DNA of 64,000 nt, from positions 62,001-126,000 of the forward strand of contig CAVPWU010000009.1 of NCBI GenBank assembly GCA_963709665.1, written 5' to 3'. Origin of the DNA: DASZIT01 sp963709665. GTDB taxonomy: Bacteria; Actinomycetota; Acidimicrobiia; Acidimicrobiales; RAAP-2. This document shows, piece by piece, positions 8,958 through 17,525 of the stretch. Positions within the stretch are counted from its first letter, which is position 1, and each line of letters starts with the position of its first letter. The position numbers and the translations under genes are program-made. Under the pieces are notes generated by a model, which worked only from the letters and a program-made list of their open reading frames with translations, ran no database searches and was not told the DNA's origin.

Positions 8958-9736
8958 TCAGGGTCATCCGTGCCGAGTGGATCAAGCTGCGCACCACCGC
9001 GGTGCCGTGGGTGCTCACCGGTATCGCCCTGATCATCAACGGGCTGCTGATCCTGGTCATCTTCCTCCGGCACGACCCGGTCACCGGGGGCGACACCGTC
9101 CCCCACACCACCCAGCAGCTCAACAACCTGGTCGGCTCGGGCTTCCAGGGCTACCTCTTCGCCCTTCTGCTCGGGGTGCTCTGCATCACCACCGAGTTCC
9201 GGCACAAGACGGTGACCACCTCGTTTCTGGTCACGCCCCACCGGCCGGTCTTCGTGATCGGGAAGATGATCTTCGCCGCCATCGCCGGCGCCGTCCTGGC
9301 CGTCATCATGCTGGTGGCCACCCTGATCGGGGGCGGCCTCACCCTGGTGGCCCGGGGTGGGTCCTTCTCGGACATGCTCCACCGGCTCCCGGCGGTGGCA
9401 CCCGGGATGATCCTGGTCTTCGCCCTGTTCGCCATCCTCGGGGTGGGGGTGGGCTCGGTGCTCACCAACCAGGTGGCCGCCATCATCGTGGTCCTGGGCT
9501 GGTTCATCATCCTCGAAGGGATCCTGGTCAGCCTGGTCAACGGGGCCGAGAAGTGGGTGCCGACCGGGGCGGCTCTGGCCGCCTCCAACCTCACCCGCAA
9601 CATGGGGGGCGGCAACGGGGGCGGCGACGTCTTCCACCTGTTCAACCAGTGGCAGGGGACCCTCCTCATGCTGGGCTACGGGGTCCTCTTCGCCGCCATC
9701 GGCTCGTACTTCCTCACCCGCCGCGACATCACCTGA
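8954..9736 (+). CDS. ABC transporter permease (ABC-2 type)
   Basis: 260 residues from GTG 8954, overlapping the ATPase gene by 4 nt. About six hydrophobic helices (the first is VPWVLTGIALIINGLLILVIF), starting MIRVIRAEWIKLRTT, the typical N-terminus of ABC-2 membrane subunits. Forms an exporter with the preceding ATPase. A MarR regulator gene and an MFS pump follow, so the region 7.2-12.0 kb is an efflux cluster. Confidence 0.85.
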   Translation: MIRVIRAEWIKLRTTAVPWVLTGIALIINGLLILVIFLRHDPVTGGDTVPHTTQQLNNLVGSGFQGYLFALLLGVLCITTEFRHKTVTTSFLVTPHRPVFVIGKMIFAAIAGAVLAVIMLVATLIGGGLTLVARGGSFSDMLHRLPAVAPGMILVFALFAILGVGVGSVLTNQVAAIIVVLGWFIILEGILVSLVNGAEKWVPTGAALAASNLTRNMGGGNGGGDVFHLFNQWQGTLLMLGYGVLFAAIGSYFLTRRDIT

Positions 9737-9805
9737 CCGGCCGGGGTCCGGCCCACGACGGGCCGGGAGGACCGCCGGCGCGCCGCGGTCGTTGACGGCC
9801 CACTC

Positions 9806-9819
9806 GTTGCTATGTCAAC
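9806..9819. promoter_or_regulatory. Candidate MarR operator upstream of the marR-MFS pair
   Basis: GTTG-N6-CAAC inverted repeat (core TTGCTATGTCAA) directly upstream of GTG 9828. MarR-family sites are often short TTG-N6-CAA palindromes, so autoregulation is plausible. The site also supports using GTG 9828 rather than the in-frame TTG 9792 upstream of it. Confidence 0.4.
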
Positions 9820-9827
9820 ATCCATCG

Positions 9828-10412
9828 GTGACCCGCGTTCCGGACACCGTGGCGGCCCGGGACGAGTGCGTCCCCTACTACGACCTGGTCGACGAGCTCC
9901 CCCCCGATGAGGTCCGGGAGACCCTGGCCGGGTTCTTCAACCTCTGCTTCGCCCGGTCCATCCTCGAGGAGCACCTCGACCGCCGGCTCCGGAGCACCGC
10001 CGACATCACCCTCGCCCAGCACGAGGTGCTCTACCGCCTCAGCCTGGCCCCCGGCGGCCGGCTCCGGATGGCCGAGCTGGCCGCCCTCCTCCAGGCGTCC
10101 AAGAGCGGGGCCTCCCGACTGGTCGACCGCATGGCCTGCTCCGGGCTGGTGGAGCGCCAGCCGTGCCCGACCGACCGGCGCCTGGTCTTCGCATCGCTGA
10201 CCCCCACCGGCCGGGCCACCTTCGTGCGCTCCGCCCCGGTGTTCAAGGCCGAGGTGGTGACCGTCTTCGGCGACGTCCTCGACCACGACGACCACCGGGA
10301 GCTCCGGCGGATTCTGAAGAAGCTGCTGGCCGCCCACGACGCCTGGGACACCCGACGGTGCGAACCGCCGACCCTGCCCTCCCCCCGACCGACCAACCGA
10401 GGAGCCGACTGA
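9828..10412 (+). CDS. MarR family transcriptional regulator
   Basis: 194 residues from GTG 9828; a TTG at 9792 would add 12 residues but would place the palindrome inside the gene. The winged helix covers about residues 60-130: LTAQHEVLYRLSL-type helix, LAALLQASKSGASRLVDRMACSGLVERQPCPTDRRLVFASLTPTGR, which is the MarR recognition helix and wing with the DRR turn. Stop and the ATG of the MFS gene overlap by one base (TGATG), so it very likely controls the pump. Confidence 0.85.
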   Translation: MTRVPDTVAARDECVPYYDLVDELPPDEVRETLAGFFNLCFARSILEEHLDRRLRSTADITLAQHEVLYRLSLAPGGRLRMAELAALLQASKSGASRLVDRMACSGLVERQPCPTDRRLVFASLTPTGRATFVRSAPVFKAEVVTVFGDVLDHDDHRELRRILKKLLAAHDAWDTRRCEPPTLPSPRPTNRGAD

Positions 10413-12013
10413 TGGACAAGAAGTGGTGGACCCTGATCGCCGTCTGTACCGGGACCTTCATGTTGCTCCTCGACATCACCGTGGTGAACGTGGCGCTCCC
10501 CGACATCCAGGCGTCGCTGCACGCCAGCTTCAGCGACCTCCAGTGGGTGATCGACGCCTACTCCCTCACCTTGGCCGCCTTCCTGCTCACCGCCGGGGTG
10601 GTCGGTGACATGTACGGCCGCCGGGAGGTCTTCGCCATCGGCCTGGGGGTCTTCTCACTGTCCTCCCTGGTCTGCGGGCTCTCCACCACCGCCCTCATGC
10701 TCAACCTGTCCCGGGCCGTCCAGGGGGTGGGCGGAGCCATCATGTTCGCCACCTCCCTGGCCCTCATCGCCCAGGCCTTCCAGGGCCGGGAGCGGGGCAC
10801 CGCCTTCGGGATCTACGGGGCGGTGATCGGCGGGGCGGTGGCCATCGGCCCGCTGGTCGGGGGCGCCATCACCAGCGGCATCGGCTGGCGGTGGATCTTC
10901 TTCGTCAACATCCCCATCGGGGTCGCCGCCATCGCCGTCACCCTGGCCAAGATCGACGAGTCGAAGGACCCCAACAAGCGCCGGATCGACTGGATCGGCT
11001 TCGTGACCTTCTCGGCGTCGCTCTTCCTCCTGGTCTTCGCCCTGGTCCGGGGGAACGATCTCGGGTGGGGCAGCACCGCGGTGGTGTCCATGCTGGTGGC
11101 CGCCGCCGTGCTGATGGCCGTCTTCCTGGTGGCCGAGTGGAAGCAGCGCGAGCCGATGCTCGACCTGTCGCTGTTCCGTCGACCGGCCATGGTGGGGGTG
11201 TCGATCGCCACCTTCTGCGTGGCGGCGTCGATCTTCGCCATGTTCCTCTACCTCACCCTCTACGTGCAGGACGTGCTCGGCTACGGACCGTTCACCGCCG
11301 GGCTGATCTTCCTCCCCCTGACCATGATGGCGTTCATCGTGGCCCCGTTCGCCGGGCGGCTGACCGTCCGGATGCAGTCGCGCTACCTGATGGGCACCGG
11401 CATGCTCCTGGTGGCGGTGGGGTGCTTCCTGATGTCCGACATCCAGGCCAGTTCGGCGTGGACCGTCCTCCTCCCCGGCTTCATCGTCTGCGGCATCGGG
11501 ATCGGCGTGGCCAATCCGGTCATCGCCTCGGCGTCGGTGGCGGTGGTCCCCCACCAGCGGAGCGGCATGGCCTCGGGATCCTCCAACACCTTCCGGCAGG
11601 TGGGCATCGCCACCGGCATCGCCGCCCTCGGCGCCATCTTCCAGAGTCAGGTGCAGTCGGGGACCATGCGAGCGCTGGCCGCCTCGGCCACCGGCCGGGA
11701 GGTGGCGACTCGGGGCGGGTCCCAGCTGAGTGCGGCCATCACCGGTGGTGGGGTCCGGGAGGCGGCCAGGGCGATCCCGGTGGCCAGCGCCCGCCAGTCC
11801 CTGCTCGACGCCTACCGGCTCGGGTTCACCACCACCTTCAACCACCTGATGACCATCTCGACGGTGGTGGCCCTGGTCGGCTCCCTCGCCGCCTACGCCC
11901 TGGTCCGCCAGCGCGACTTCGTGGCCGCCCAGGGCCACGCTCCCGCCGGTGCCGCGCCCGGCGCCGCCACCCCCGCCGGTGCCGCCCAGCCCGACCCGGC
12001 CCCGGCCACGTGA
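10412..12013 (+). CDS. MFS transporter, DHA2 (EmrB/QacA) drug:proton antiporter family
   Basis: 533 residues from ATG 10412 with GAGGAG eight bases upstream. About 14 predicted membrane helices. Motifs: LDITVVNVALPDIQ in helix 1 (family D1 motif), GDMYGRREVF (motif A) in loop 2-3, and GPLVGGAITSGIGWRWIFFVNIP (motif C region). The tail is Ala/Pro-rich. Multidrug or metabolite efflux under the overlapping MarR gene; the substrate cannot be read from sequence. Confidence 0.9.
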   Translation: MDKKWWTLIAVCTGTFMLLLDITVVNVALPDIQASLHASFSDLQWVIDAYSLTLAAFLLTAGVVGDMYGRREVFAIGLGVFSLSSLVCGLSTTALMLNLSRAVQGVGGAIMFATSLALIAQAFQGRERGTAFGIYGAVIGGAVAIGPLVGGAITSGIGWRWIFFVNIPIGVAAIAVTLAKIDESKDPNKRRIDWIGFVTFSASLFLLVFALVRGNDLGWGSTAVVSMLVAAAVLMAVFLVAEWKQREPMLDLSLFRRPAMVGVSIATFCVAASIFAMFLYLTLYVQDVLGYGPFTAGLIFLPLTMMAFIVAPFAGRLTVRMQSRYLMGTGMLLVAVGCFLMSDIQASSAWTVLLPGFIVCGIGIGVANPVIASASVAVVPHQRSGMASGSSNTFRQVGIATGIAALGAIFQSQVQSGTMRALAASATGREVATRGGSQLSAAITGGGVREAARAIPVASARQSLLDAYRLGFTTTFNHLMTISTVVALVGSLAAYALVRQRDFVAAQGHAPAGAAPGAATPAGAAQPDPAPAT

Positions 12014-12044
12014 GCGGGCCCGCCCCCGACCCGGAGACCGCCGC

Positions 12045-13016
12045 ATGAGGACACGACTGACGGAGCTGCTCGGCGTCGAACATCCGGTGATGCTGGCCGG
12101 CATGGGGGGCGTCTCCTACGCCCCCCTGGTGGCCGCCGTCTCCGAGGCCGGCGGATTCGGCTGCCTGGGCGCCTCCACCATGGGCCCCGAGCGCATGGTC
12201 GAGGAGATCGCCGCCGTCCGCCAGCTGACCGACAGGCCCTTCGGTGTCGACCTGCTCACCGCCATGCCGGGGAACCTCACCGGGCAGGTGGAACAGCTCA
12301 TCGCCGGCGGCGCCGGCGTCTTCGTCGCCGGTCTCGGGGTCCCCGCCGAGGTGGTCGAGCTCTGCCACCGCCACGACGTCCTGGTGGTGAACATGTGCGG
12401 CAAGGTCGACCACGCCCGGCGGGCGGTCGACGCCGGCTGCGACCTGGTGGTGGCCCAGGGCACCGAGGCCGGGGGCCACACCGGCACGGTGGCCACCCTG
12501 CCCCTGGTGCCCCAGGTGGTGGATGCGGTGGGCGGCCAGGTGCCGGTGGTGGCGGCCGGTGGGATCTTCGACGGGCGGGGACTGGCGGCCGCCCTCTCGC
12601 TGGGAGCCGACGGCGTGTGGATCGGCACCCGCTTCATCGCCACTCCGGAGGCCCAGGGGGTGGCCGGGTACAAGGACGCCCTGATCCGGACGGGCGAGGA
12701 CGGCACGGTGGTGAGCCGGGCCTACTCCGGCAAGACGATGCGGGTGGTCCGGAACCAGTACACCTTGTTCTTCGAGGAGCACCCCGGTGAGCTGGCCAGC
12801 TTCCCCACCCAGCTGGCCCGGTCGATGCACGACGGCGCCTTCCACCTGGGAGGTGACGAGCGCACCGACGGGATCGACCCGGACCTCGAGTGCTACCCGA
12901 CCGGTCAGGGGGTGGGGGCCATCCGGACCCTGATCCCGGCCGCCACCCTGGTCGAGCAGATCGTCACCGAGGGCACCGAGGTCCTGGCCCAGCTGGGTCG
13001 GCTGGCCGGCGGCTGA
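12045..13016 (+). CDS. Nitronate monooxygenase / 2-nitropropane dioxygenase-like flavoprotein
   Basis: 323 residues from ATG 12045, 31 bp after the MFS gene. An FMN-binding TIM barrel: HPVMLAGMGGVSYAPLVAAVSEAGGFG at the N-terminus, TEAGGHTG with the usual catalytic His, VVAAGGIFDGRGLAAALSLGADGVWIGTRF for phosphate and flavin binding. The family oxidises nitronates, and relatives act as enoyl reductases, so the exact substrate is open. It may be co-transcribed with the MFS gene. It converges on the binding-protein gene ending at 13053. Confidence 0.85.
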   Translation: MRTRLTELLGVEHPVMLAGMGGVSYAPLVAAVSEAGGFGCLGASTMGPERMVEEIAAVRQLTDRPFGVDLLTAMPGNLTGQVEQLIAGGAGVFVAGLGVPAEVVELCHRHDVLVVNMCGKVDHARRAVDAGCDLVVAQGTEAGGHTGTVATLPLVPQVVDAVGGQVPVVAAGGIFDGRGLAAALSLGADGVWIGTRFIATPEAQGVAGYKDALIRTGEDGTVVSRAYSGKTMRVVRNQYTLFFEEHPGELASFPTQLARSMHDGAFHLGGDERTDGIDPDLECYPTGQGVGAIRTLIPAATLVEQIVTEGTEVLAQLGRLAGG

Positions 13017-13052
13017 GCGACCTGGGACCCGACCCGGACCGGGTGCCTGCGG

Positions 13053-15227
13053 CTAGGTCGACGAGCTGGGCACGGTGCCCAGCTGGCTGGGCACCTGCGG
13101 TGTCACCTTGCAGGTGAGCTGGGTGGAGGTGGGGAGGAAGGAGGCGGTGTCGGTGAACGGGTAGACGTTCCCGCCGTTGCACATCTCCCAGGTGCCCTTC
13201 TTGCCGTCCGCCGCGCTGGTGGCGGTGTTGTCCCACTTCAGGACCCCGAAGTTCGACGCCACGTCGTAGGGGCCGTCCTGGCCGTTCCAGCCGCCCAGCT
13301 CGCCGCCGGGCGACGACTGGGGGATGGCCTTCATGGCGGCCTGGAAGTTCTCCGGTGTCAGGTTGGGCCCGGCGTTCTGCAGGGCGGAGTAGAACATCAT
13401 CATCGACCCGTAGACCAGCTGGAAGTCGGGGACGATGGTGGCGTTGGGGTTGGTGTTGCCGAGGTTGAAGGCCTTGACCGCCTCGGCCACCGACGGGGCG
13501 GTGTCGGGCACCCCGCTGCCGATGATGTCCTGGCTCTGGTCGGTGGGGAGGAGGCGCATGGAGACCTCGTTGTCGGTGGCGTTCTCCGAGTAGACCGGCT
13601 GGAAGAACCACTCGGGGTAGTAGTGCTCGGCGGTGGCCCCCCCGAAGTAGAACTCGGTGGTGATGGGGTCGCAGGCCACGCAGACGACGGTGGTCACGCC
13701 GGCCTGCTTCATCTGGGACATGGCCGTCTCGGACTCCGTCTGGAGCTGGGCGTAGTTGAAGGTGATGGCGGCCTGGGCGGCCGGGGTCACCCCGTACTTC
13801 TCCAGGGCGGCCACCGCCTGCTGCTCGCAGGCGGCCTGGGTGGAGCTGTTCTCGTAGATGAGGCCGATCTTGCGGGTCTGGGTCTGCAGGCCGCCCTTGG
13901 CGAACTGGGCGGGCAGCCCCTTCAGCTGCTGGCCGAACAGGGCCCCGATGGACTCCGCCGACTTGGTGCAGTTGGGCCCCGGGGTGTAGGCGTAGGGGGC
14001 GTTCTGGGCGTAGTACTGGGCGTCCTGCTGGTAGAGGCCGAAGGCCACCACCTTCTGGGCGGCCAGGTCCTGGGTGTAGACGAACGTCGAGCTGGCCAGG
14101 GACATGTCGGCGAAGGCGTGGAGGGTGGTGGCCACCGTCACGGCGTCGGCCTGGGCCTGGGGGCCGCCGGTGCCCGAGTCCTCGTTGATGAAGCTGCCCT
14201 GCCCGTTGAACGGGGTGAGGACCACGTGGCGGCCGTAGAGCTCGAAGTCCTTGTTGAACACGTTGATGTAGGCCTGCATGGTCTGGACGAACTCGTCGTT
14301 GGTGCCGATCACCGACTTCGGCTCCACCGCGTAGATCTCCTGCATGAGGGCGGCGGCGGCGTTGCGGTAGCTGAGGGTGATGGTGGTGCCGGTCACCCCC
14401 GAGGAGGTGGCCCCGCCGTTGTTGCCGCTCCACTTGGGCTGGCAGGCCGGGGCGTAGGCCGACCAGCTGATCTGGCGGACGTTGGGGCCGCAGCTCACCC
14501 CGCTGACGGCGGTGCCCGAGCTGTAGGGGGCGGTCATGTGGGTCTGGCCGGGGAGGTAGGTGACCACGTTGTTCTGGGCGGGAACCGCCGCCGAGCCGTT
14601 CTCCACCGTTCCCCGCAGGGAGGGGAGGAACTCCACCAGCAGGATGGCGGCCAGCAGCAGCACGACGAACCCGCCGTACCGCCGTCCCACCACCTTGACC
14701 ATCTGGCTGCCCCGGGGGCGCTGACCCTCGATCAGCCGGTCGGAGGACGGAGCCCGGGCGGGCGCCGGCAGAGCGGGAGGTGCCACTGCCATCGGGCCGG
14801 CTCCGAAGGCCGGGGGGAGGGGCGGCGATCCGTTGGTCGGCGGGAGTCCGGCCGCCACCGGGGCCACCGGTGGCTGCGCCCCCATGGTCGGGAGGTCGGC
14901 GAAGCCCGGGATCGGCGACCCGGCGGACGGCGGTGCCGGCGGCGGCGGGGCGGGGGCGGGAGGAGGCAGGTCCGGCGCCGACGAGGACGCCTGCCAACCG
15001 AACACGTTGGACCCACTGCCGAAGAAGTCCGATCCGGGGGCGGAGGCGGCCGGAGGCGCCGGAGGCGGGGTCGGTGCGGGGTCGTAGCCGGCGGGCAGCC
15101 CGGTGACCGGGTCGGCCCCGGGAGCCGGTGCCGTCGGCCCCGACGGGGTGGCGGCGGTCGGGTCGGCCCCGGCGGCTTCCTTCTCGCGCTTCTTGTTGAG
15201 CTGCTTCCGGGTCAGGGCGAACTCCAT
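13053..15227 (-). CDS. Membrane-anchored substrate-binding protein of Liv-type ABC transporter (copy 1, chimeric)
   Basis: 724 residues. Residues 1-180 are cytoplasmic: basic MEFALTRKQLNKKREKE, then Pro/Ala-rich. One membrane helix follows (about 182-202, YGGFVVLLLAAILLVEF), then a type I periplasmic-binding fold (Peripla_BP_6/LivJ-like) to the end, so there is no cleaved signal or lipobox. The N-terminal third matches the copy at 15345-17525, whereas residues from about 222 on are identical to the copy at 21682-23436 at near-DNA identity, making the gene a chimera. Start ATG overlaps the stop of a 13-codon scar frame (TGATG). Last gene of the operon; substrate unknown (amino acid, amide or urea-like by family). 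Confidence 0.85.
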   Translation of the reverse strand: MEFALTRKQLNKKREKEAAGADPTAATPSGPTAPAPGADPVTGLPAGYDPAPTPPPAPPAASAPGSDFFGSGSNVFGWQASSSAPDLPPPAPAPPPPAPPSAGSPIPGFADLPTMGAQPPVAPVAAGLPPTNGSPPLPPAFGAGPMAVAPPALPAPARAPSSDRLIEGQRPRGSQMVKVVGRRYGGFVVLLLAAILLVEFLPSLRGTVENGSAAVPAQNNVVTYLPGQTHMTAPYSSGTAVSGVSCGPNVRQISWSAYAPACQPKWSGNNGGATSSGVTGTTITLSYRNAAAALMQEIYAVEPKSVIGTNDEFVQTMQAYINVFNKDFELYGRHVVLTPFNGQGSFINEDSGTGGPQAQADAVTVATTLHAFADMSLASSTFVYTQDLAAQKVVAFGLYQQDAQYYAQNAPYAYTPGPNCTKSAESIGALFGQQLKGLPAQFAKGGLQTQTRKIGLIYENSSTQAACEQQAVAALEKYGVTPAAQAAITFNYAQLQTESETAMSQMKQAGVTTVVCVACDPITTEFYFGGATAEHYYPEWFFQPVYSENATDNEVSMRLLPTDQSQDIIGSGVPDTAPSVAEAVKAFNLGNTNPNATIVPDFQLVYGSMMMFYSALQNAGPNLTPENFQAAMKAIPQSSPGGELGGWNGQDGPYDVASNFGVLKWDNTATSAADGKKGTWEMCNGGNVYPFTDTASFLPTSTQLTCKVTPQVPSQLGTVPSSST
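13060..14565 (-). repeat. 1506-bp near-identical direct repeat, copy A
   Basis: Aligned by eye with 21755-23260 (constant offset 8695 bp): I find only about five substitutions and no indels, so roughly 99.7 % identity. The unit covers almost all of the binding domain of two substrate-binding-protein genes. Identity ends abruptly on both sides, where the flanking coding sequence differs. Confidence 0.9.
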
Positions 15228-15268
15228 CAGGCACCTCCCCCGGTGGCGTCAGTCTCGAGCACCCTCAT
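15227..15268 (-). pseudogene. 13-codon in-frame deletion scar of a second fused Liv transporter gene
   Basis: Reads MRVLETDATGGGA-stop. The 5' part and its upstream 60 bp align with the start of the fused transporter at 21685 (AGGAAAGG ribosome site, then MTVLEE). The 3' part aligns with that gene's end (PDAPERTS-stop), including the TGATG junction with the next binding-protein gene. It therefore looks like a transporter gene reduced by an internal in-frame deletion of about 4.1 kb. It may still serve to couple ribosomes into the downstream gene. Confidence 0.7.
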
Positions 15269-15344
15269 GCTGCGTTCCTTTCCTGTCGTGTCCCGTCGCC
15301 CGTCCCGAGGGCGCATTTCGGACCGGTCTCCCGGAGCCACCGGC

Positions 15345-17525
15345 TCAGGAGGAGGGTACGGAGCCCAGCCCGGTCGGCACCTGGGCGGTGACCTTGCAGC
15401 TCAACGGCGTGGAGGTCGGCATGACCGAGGAGGTGTTGTCGTACGGGTAGGTGTTGCCGCCGTTGCACACCTCCCAGGTGCCCTTCTGGCCGTCCGACGG
15501 GCTGGTGGCCGAGTTCTCCCACTTCAGGACCTGGAAGCTCGACGCCGGGTCGTAGGGACCGTAGCTACCGTTCCACCCGCCCAGCTCGCCCCCGTTGGAC
15601 GACTGGGGGATGGAGTTCATGGCCGTCTCGAAGTTGGTCGGGGTCAGGTTGGGCCCGGCCGCCTGGAGAGCGGAGAAGAAGGCCAGGACCGAGCCGTAGA
15701 CCAGGTCGTAGTCGGGGATGATCGGCGTACCCGGGGTGGTGTTGCCCAGGTTGTAGGCGTGGACCGCCTCGGAGTCGGCGTTGTTGGTGTCCGGAACCCC
15801 GGAGGTGAGGAGGTCCTCCCGCTGGTCGGACGGCAGCAGACGGATGAAGTTGTCGCCGTCGGTGGCGTTGGCGGAGTAGAGGGACTGGAAGTACCACTCG
15901 GGGAAGTAGTTGTCGGCGGTGGCCGAGGCGAAGTAGTAGCGGGGGGAGATCGGGTCACAGCCCACGCAGATGATGGTGGTGACCCCGGCCGCCTTCATCT
16001 GGGCCACGGCGGTGGCGGACTCGGTGGGCAGCTGGGAGAGGTCGAAGGTGAAGGCGGCCTGGGCGGCCGGGGTCACCCCGTACTTGGCCAGGGCCTGGAC
16101 GACCTGCTGCTCGCAGGCGGCCTGGGTGGGCACGCTGGTGTAGAAGATGCCCAGCTTCCGGACCTCGCTCTGCAGGGCGCCCTTGGCGAACTGGGCGGTC
16201 TGCCCCTTCAGCTGCTGGCCGAAGAGGGCCCCGATGGCCTGGGCCGACTTGGAGCAGTTGGGGCCGGGCGTGTACTCGTAGGGAGCGTTCTGCTCGTACC
16301 ACTGCTGGTCCTGCTGGTAGAGGCCGAAGGTGACCACCTTCTGGGTGGCCAGGTCCTGGGTGTAGGTGACGCTGGAGTCGATGAGCGACATGTCGGCGAA
16401 GGCGTGCAGCGAGGTGGCCACGGTGACGGCGTCCGACTGGGCCTGGGGTCCCCCCGAGCCGGTGTCCTCGTCGATGAAGTTCCCCTGCCCCTGGTAGGGG
16501 ACGAGCACCACGTGGCGGCCGTAGAGCTCGAAGGACTTGTTGAAGGTGTTGATGTACGCCTGCAGGGTGTGGATGGCCGAGGCGTTGGTCCCCACCGAGG
16601 CCGCCGGGACCAGGGTGTACAGCTCCTGGAGGATGGAGCTGGCCGCCTCGCGGTAGGTCAGGGTGATGGTGGAGCCGGTCACCCCCGGGGCGGTGGCCCC
16701 ACCGTTGTTCCCGCTCCACTTGGGCTGGCAGGCCGGTGCGTAGGCCGACCAGCTGACCTGGCGGACGTTGGGGCCGCAGCTCACCCCGCCGACGGTGGTG
16801 CCGGCGCTGTAGGGGGCGGTCATGTGGGTCTGCCCGGGCAGGTAGGACACCGTGCTGCTGGGCGTGCTGGCCACGGCGGCCGAGCCGTTGTCGACCGTTC
16901 CCCGCAGCGAGGGGAGGAACTCCACCAGCAGGATGGCGGCCAGCAGCAGCACGACGAACCCGCCGTACCGCCGCCCCACCGCCTTGACCATCTGGCTGCC
17001 CCGGGGGCGCTCGCCCTCGATCAGCCGGTCGGAGGCCGGGGCCCGGGCGGGCTCCGGCAGGGCGGGGGGTGCCACCGTCATCGGGGCGGCACCGAAGGCC
17101 GGGGGGATGGGCACCGACCCGTTGGTCGGCTCCAGCCCGGTGGTCGGTGCCACCGGGGGCTGGGCCCCCATGGTCGGCAGGTCGGCGAAGCCCGGGATCG
17201 GCGACCCGGCGGGAGCCGGGGGCGCCACGGGAGCCGGCGGGGCGACGGCCGGCGGCGGCCCCGCCGGGGCCGGGAGGTCCGGTGCGGGTGGCGCCTGCCG
17301 CCCGAACACGTTGGATCCGCTGCCGAAGAAGTCCGACCCGGCGCTGGTGGGGGGCGGGAGGGTGGGCGACGGGGACGGCTCGTAGCCGGCCGGCAGCCCG
17401 GTGAGCGGATCGGCTCCGGTGGCGGGTGCCGTCGGTCCGGCGGCCGGGGTGCCGGAGGCCTGGGCGGCCGCCTCCTCCTTCTCCCGCTTCTTGTTCAGCT
17501 GCTTCCGAGTCAGCGCGAACTCCAT
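15345..17525 (-). CDS. Membrane-anchored substrate-binding protein of Liv-type ABC transporter (copy 2)
   Basis: 726 residues. Same plan as the copy at 13053-15227: basic N-terminus MEFALTRKQLNKKREKE, a Pro/Ala-rich cytoplasmic region of about 180 residues, one membrane helix (YGGFVVLLLAAILLVEF), and an external type I periplasmic-binding domain (YLPGQTHMTAPYSAG..., GPYDPASSFQVLKWENS). The binding domain clearly diverges from copies 1 and 3, so it may bind a different ligand. ATG 17525 overlaps the transporter stop by one base (TGATG), implying coupled translation. Confidence 0.85.
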   Translation of the reverse strand: MEFALTRKQLNKKREKEEAAAQASGTPAAGPTAPATGADPLTGLPAGYEPSPSPTLPPPTSAGSDFFGSGSNVFGRQAPPAPDLPAPAGPPPAVAPPAPVAPPAPAGSPIPGFADLPTMGAQPPVAPTTGLEPTNGSVPIPPAFGAAPMTVAPPALPEPARAPASDRLIEGERPRGSQMVKAVGRRYGGFVVLLLAAILLVEFLPSLRGTVDNGSAAVASTPSSTVSYLPGQTHMTAPYSAGTTVGGVSCGPNVRQVSWSAYAPACQPKWSGNNGGATAPGVTGSTITLTYREAASSILQELYTLVPAASVGTNASAIHTLQAYINTFNKSFELYGRHVVLVPYQGQGNFIDEDTGSGGPQAQSDAVTVATSLHAFADMSLIDSSVTYTQDLATQKVVTFGLYQQDQQWYEQNAPYEYTPGPNCSKSAQAIGALFGQQLKGQTAQFAKGALQSEVRKLGIFYTSVPTQAACEQQVVQALAKYGVTPAAQAAFTFDLSQLPTESATAVAQMKAAGVTTIICVGCDPISPRYYFASATADNYFPEWYFQSLYSANATDGDNFIRLLPSDQREDLLTSGVPDTNNADSEAVHAYNLGNTTPGTPIIPDYDLVYGSVLAFFSALQAAGPNLTPTNFETAMNSIPQSSNGGELGGWNGSYGPYDPASSFQVLKWENSATSPSDGQKGTWEVCNGGNTYPYDNTSSVMPTSTPLSCKVTAQVPTGLGSVPSS

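Noticed and set aside
13032..13044. ACCCGG-A-CCGGGT as terminator between the nitronate monooxygenase-like and binding-protein genes
   Set aside because: One-base loop cannot form as drawn; the shortened stem is only 4 bp.
15227..15268. Mini-ORF as a regulatory leader peptide
   Set aside because: No runs of a control amino acid and no attenuator hairpins; homology of both ends to the transporter gene favours a deletion scar.
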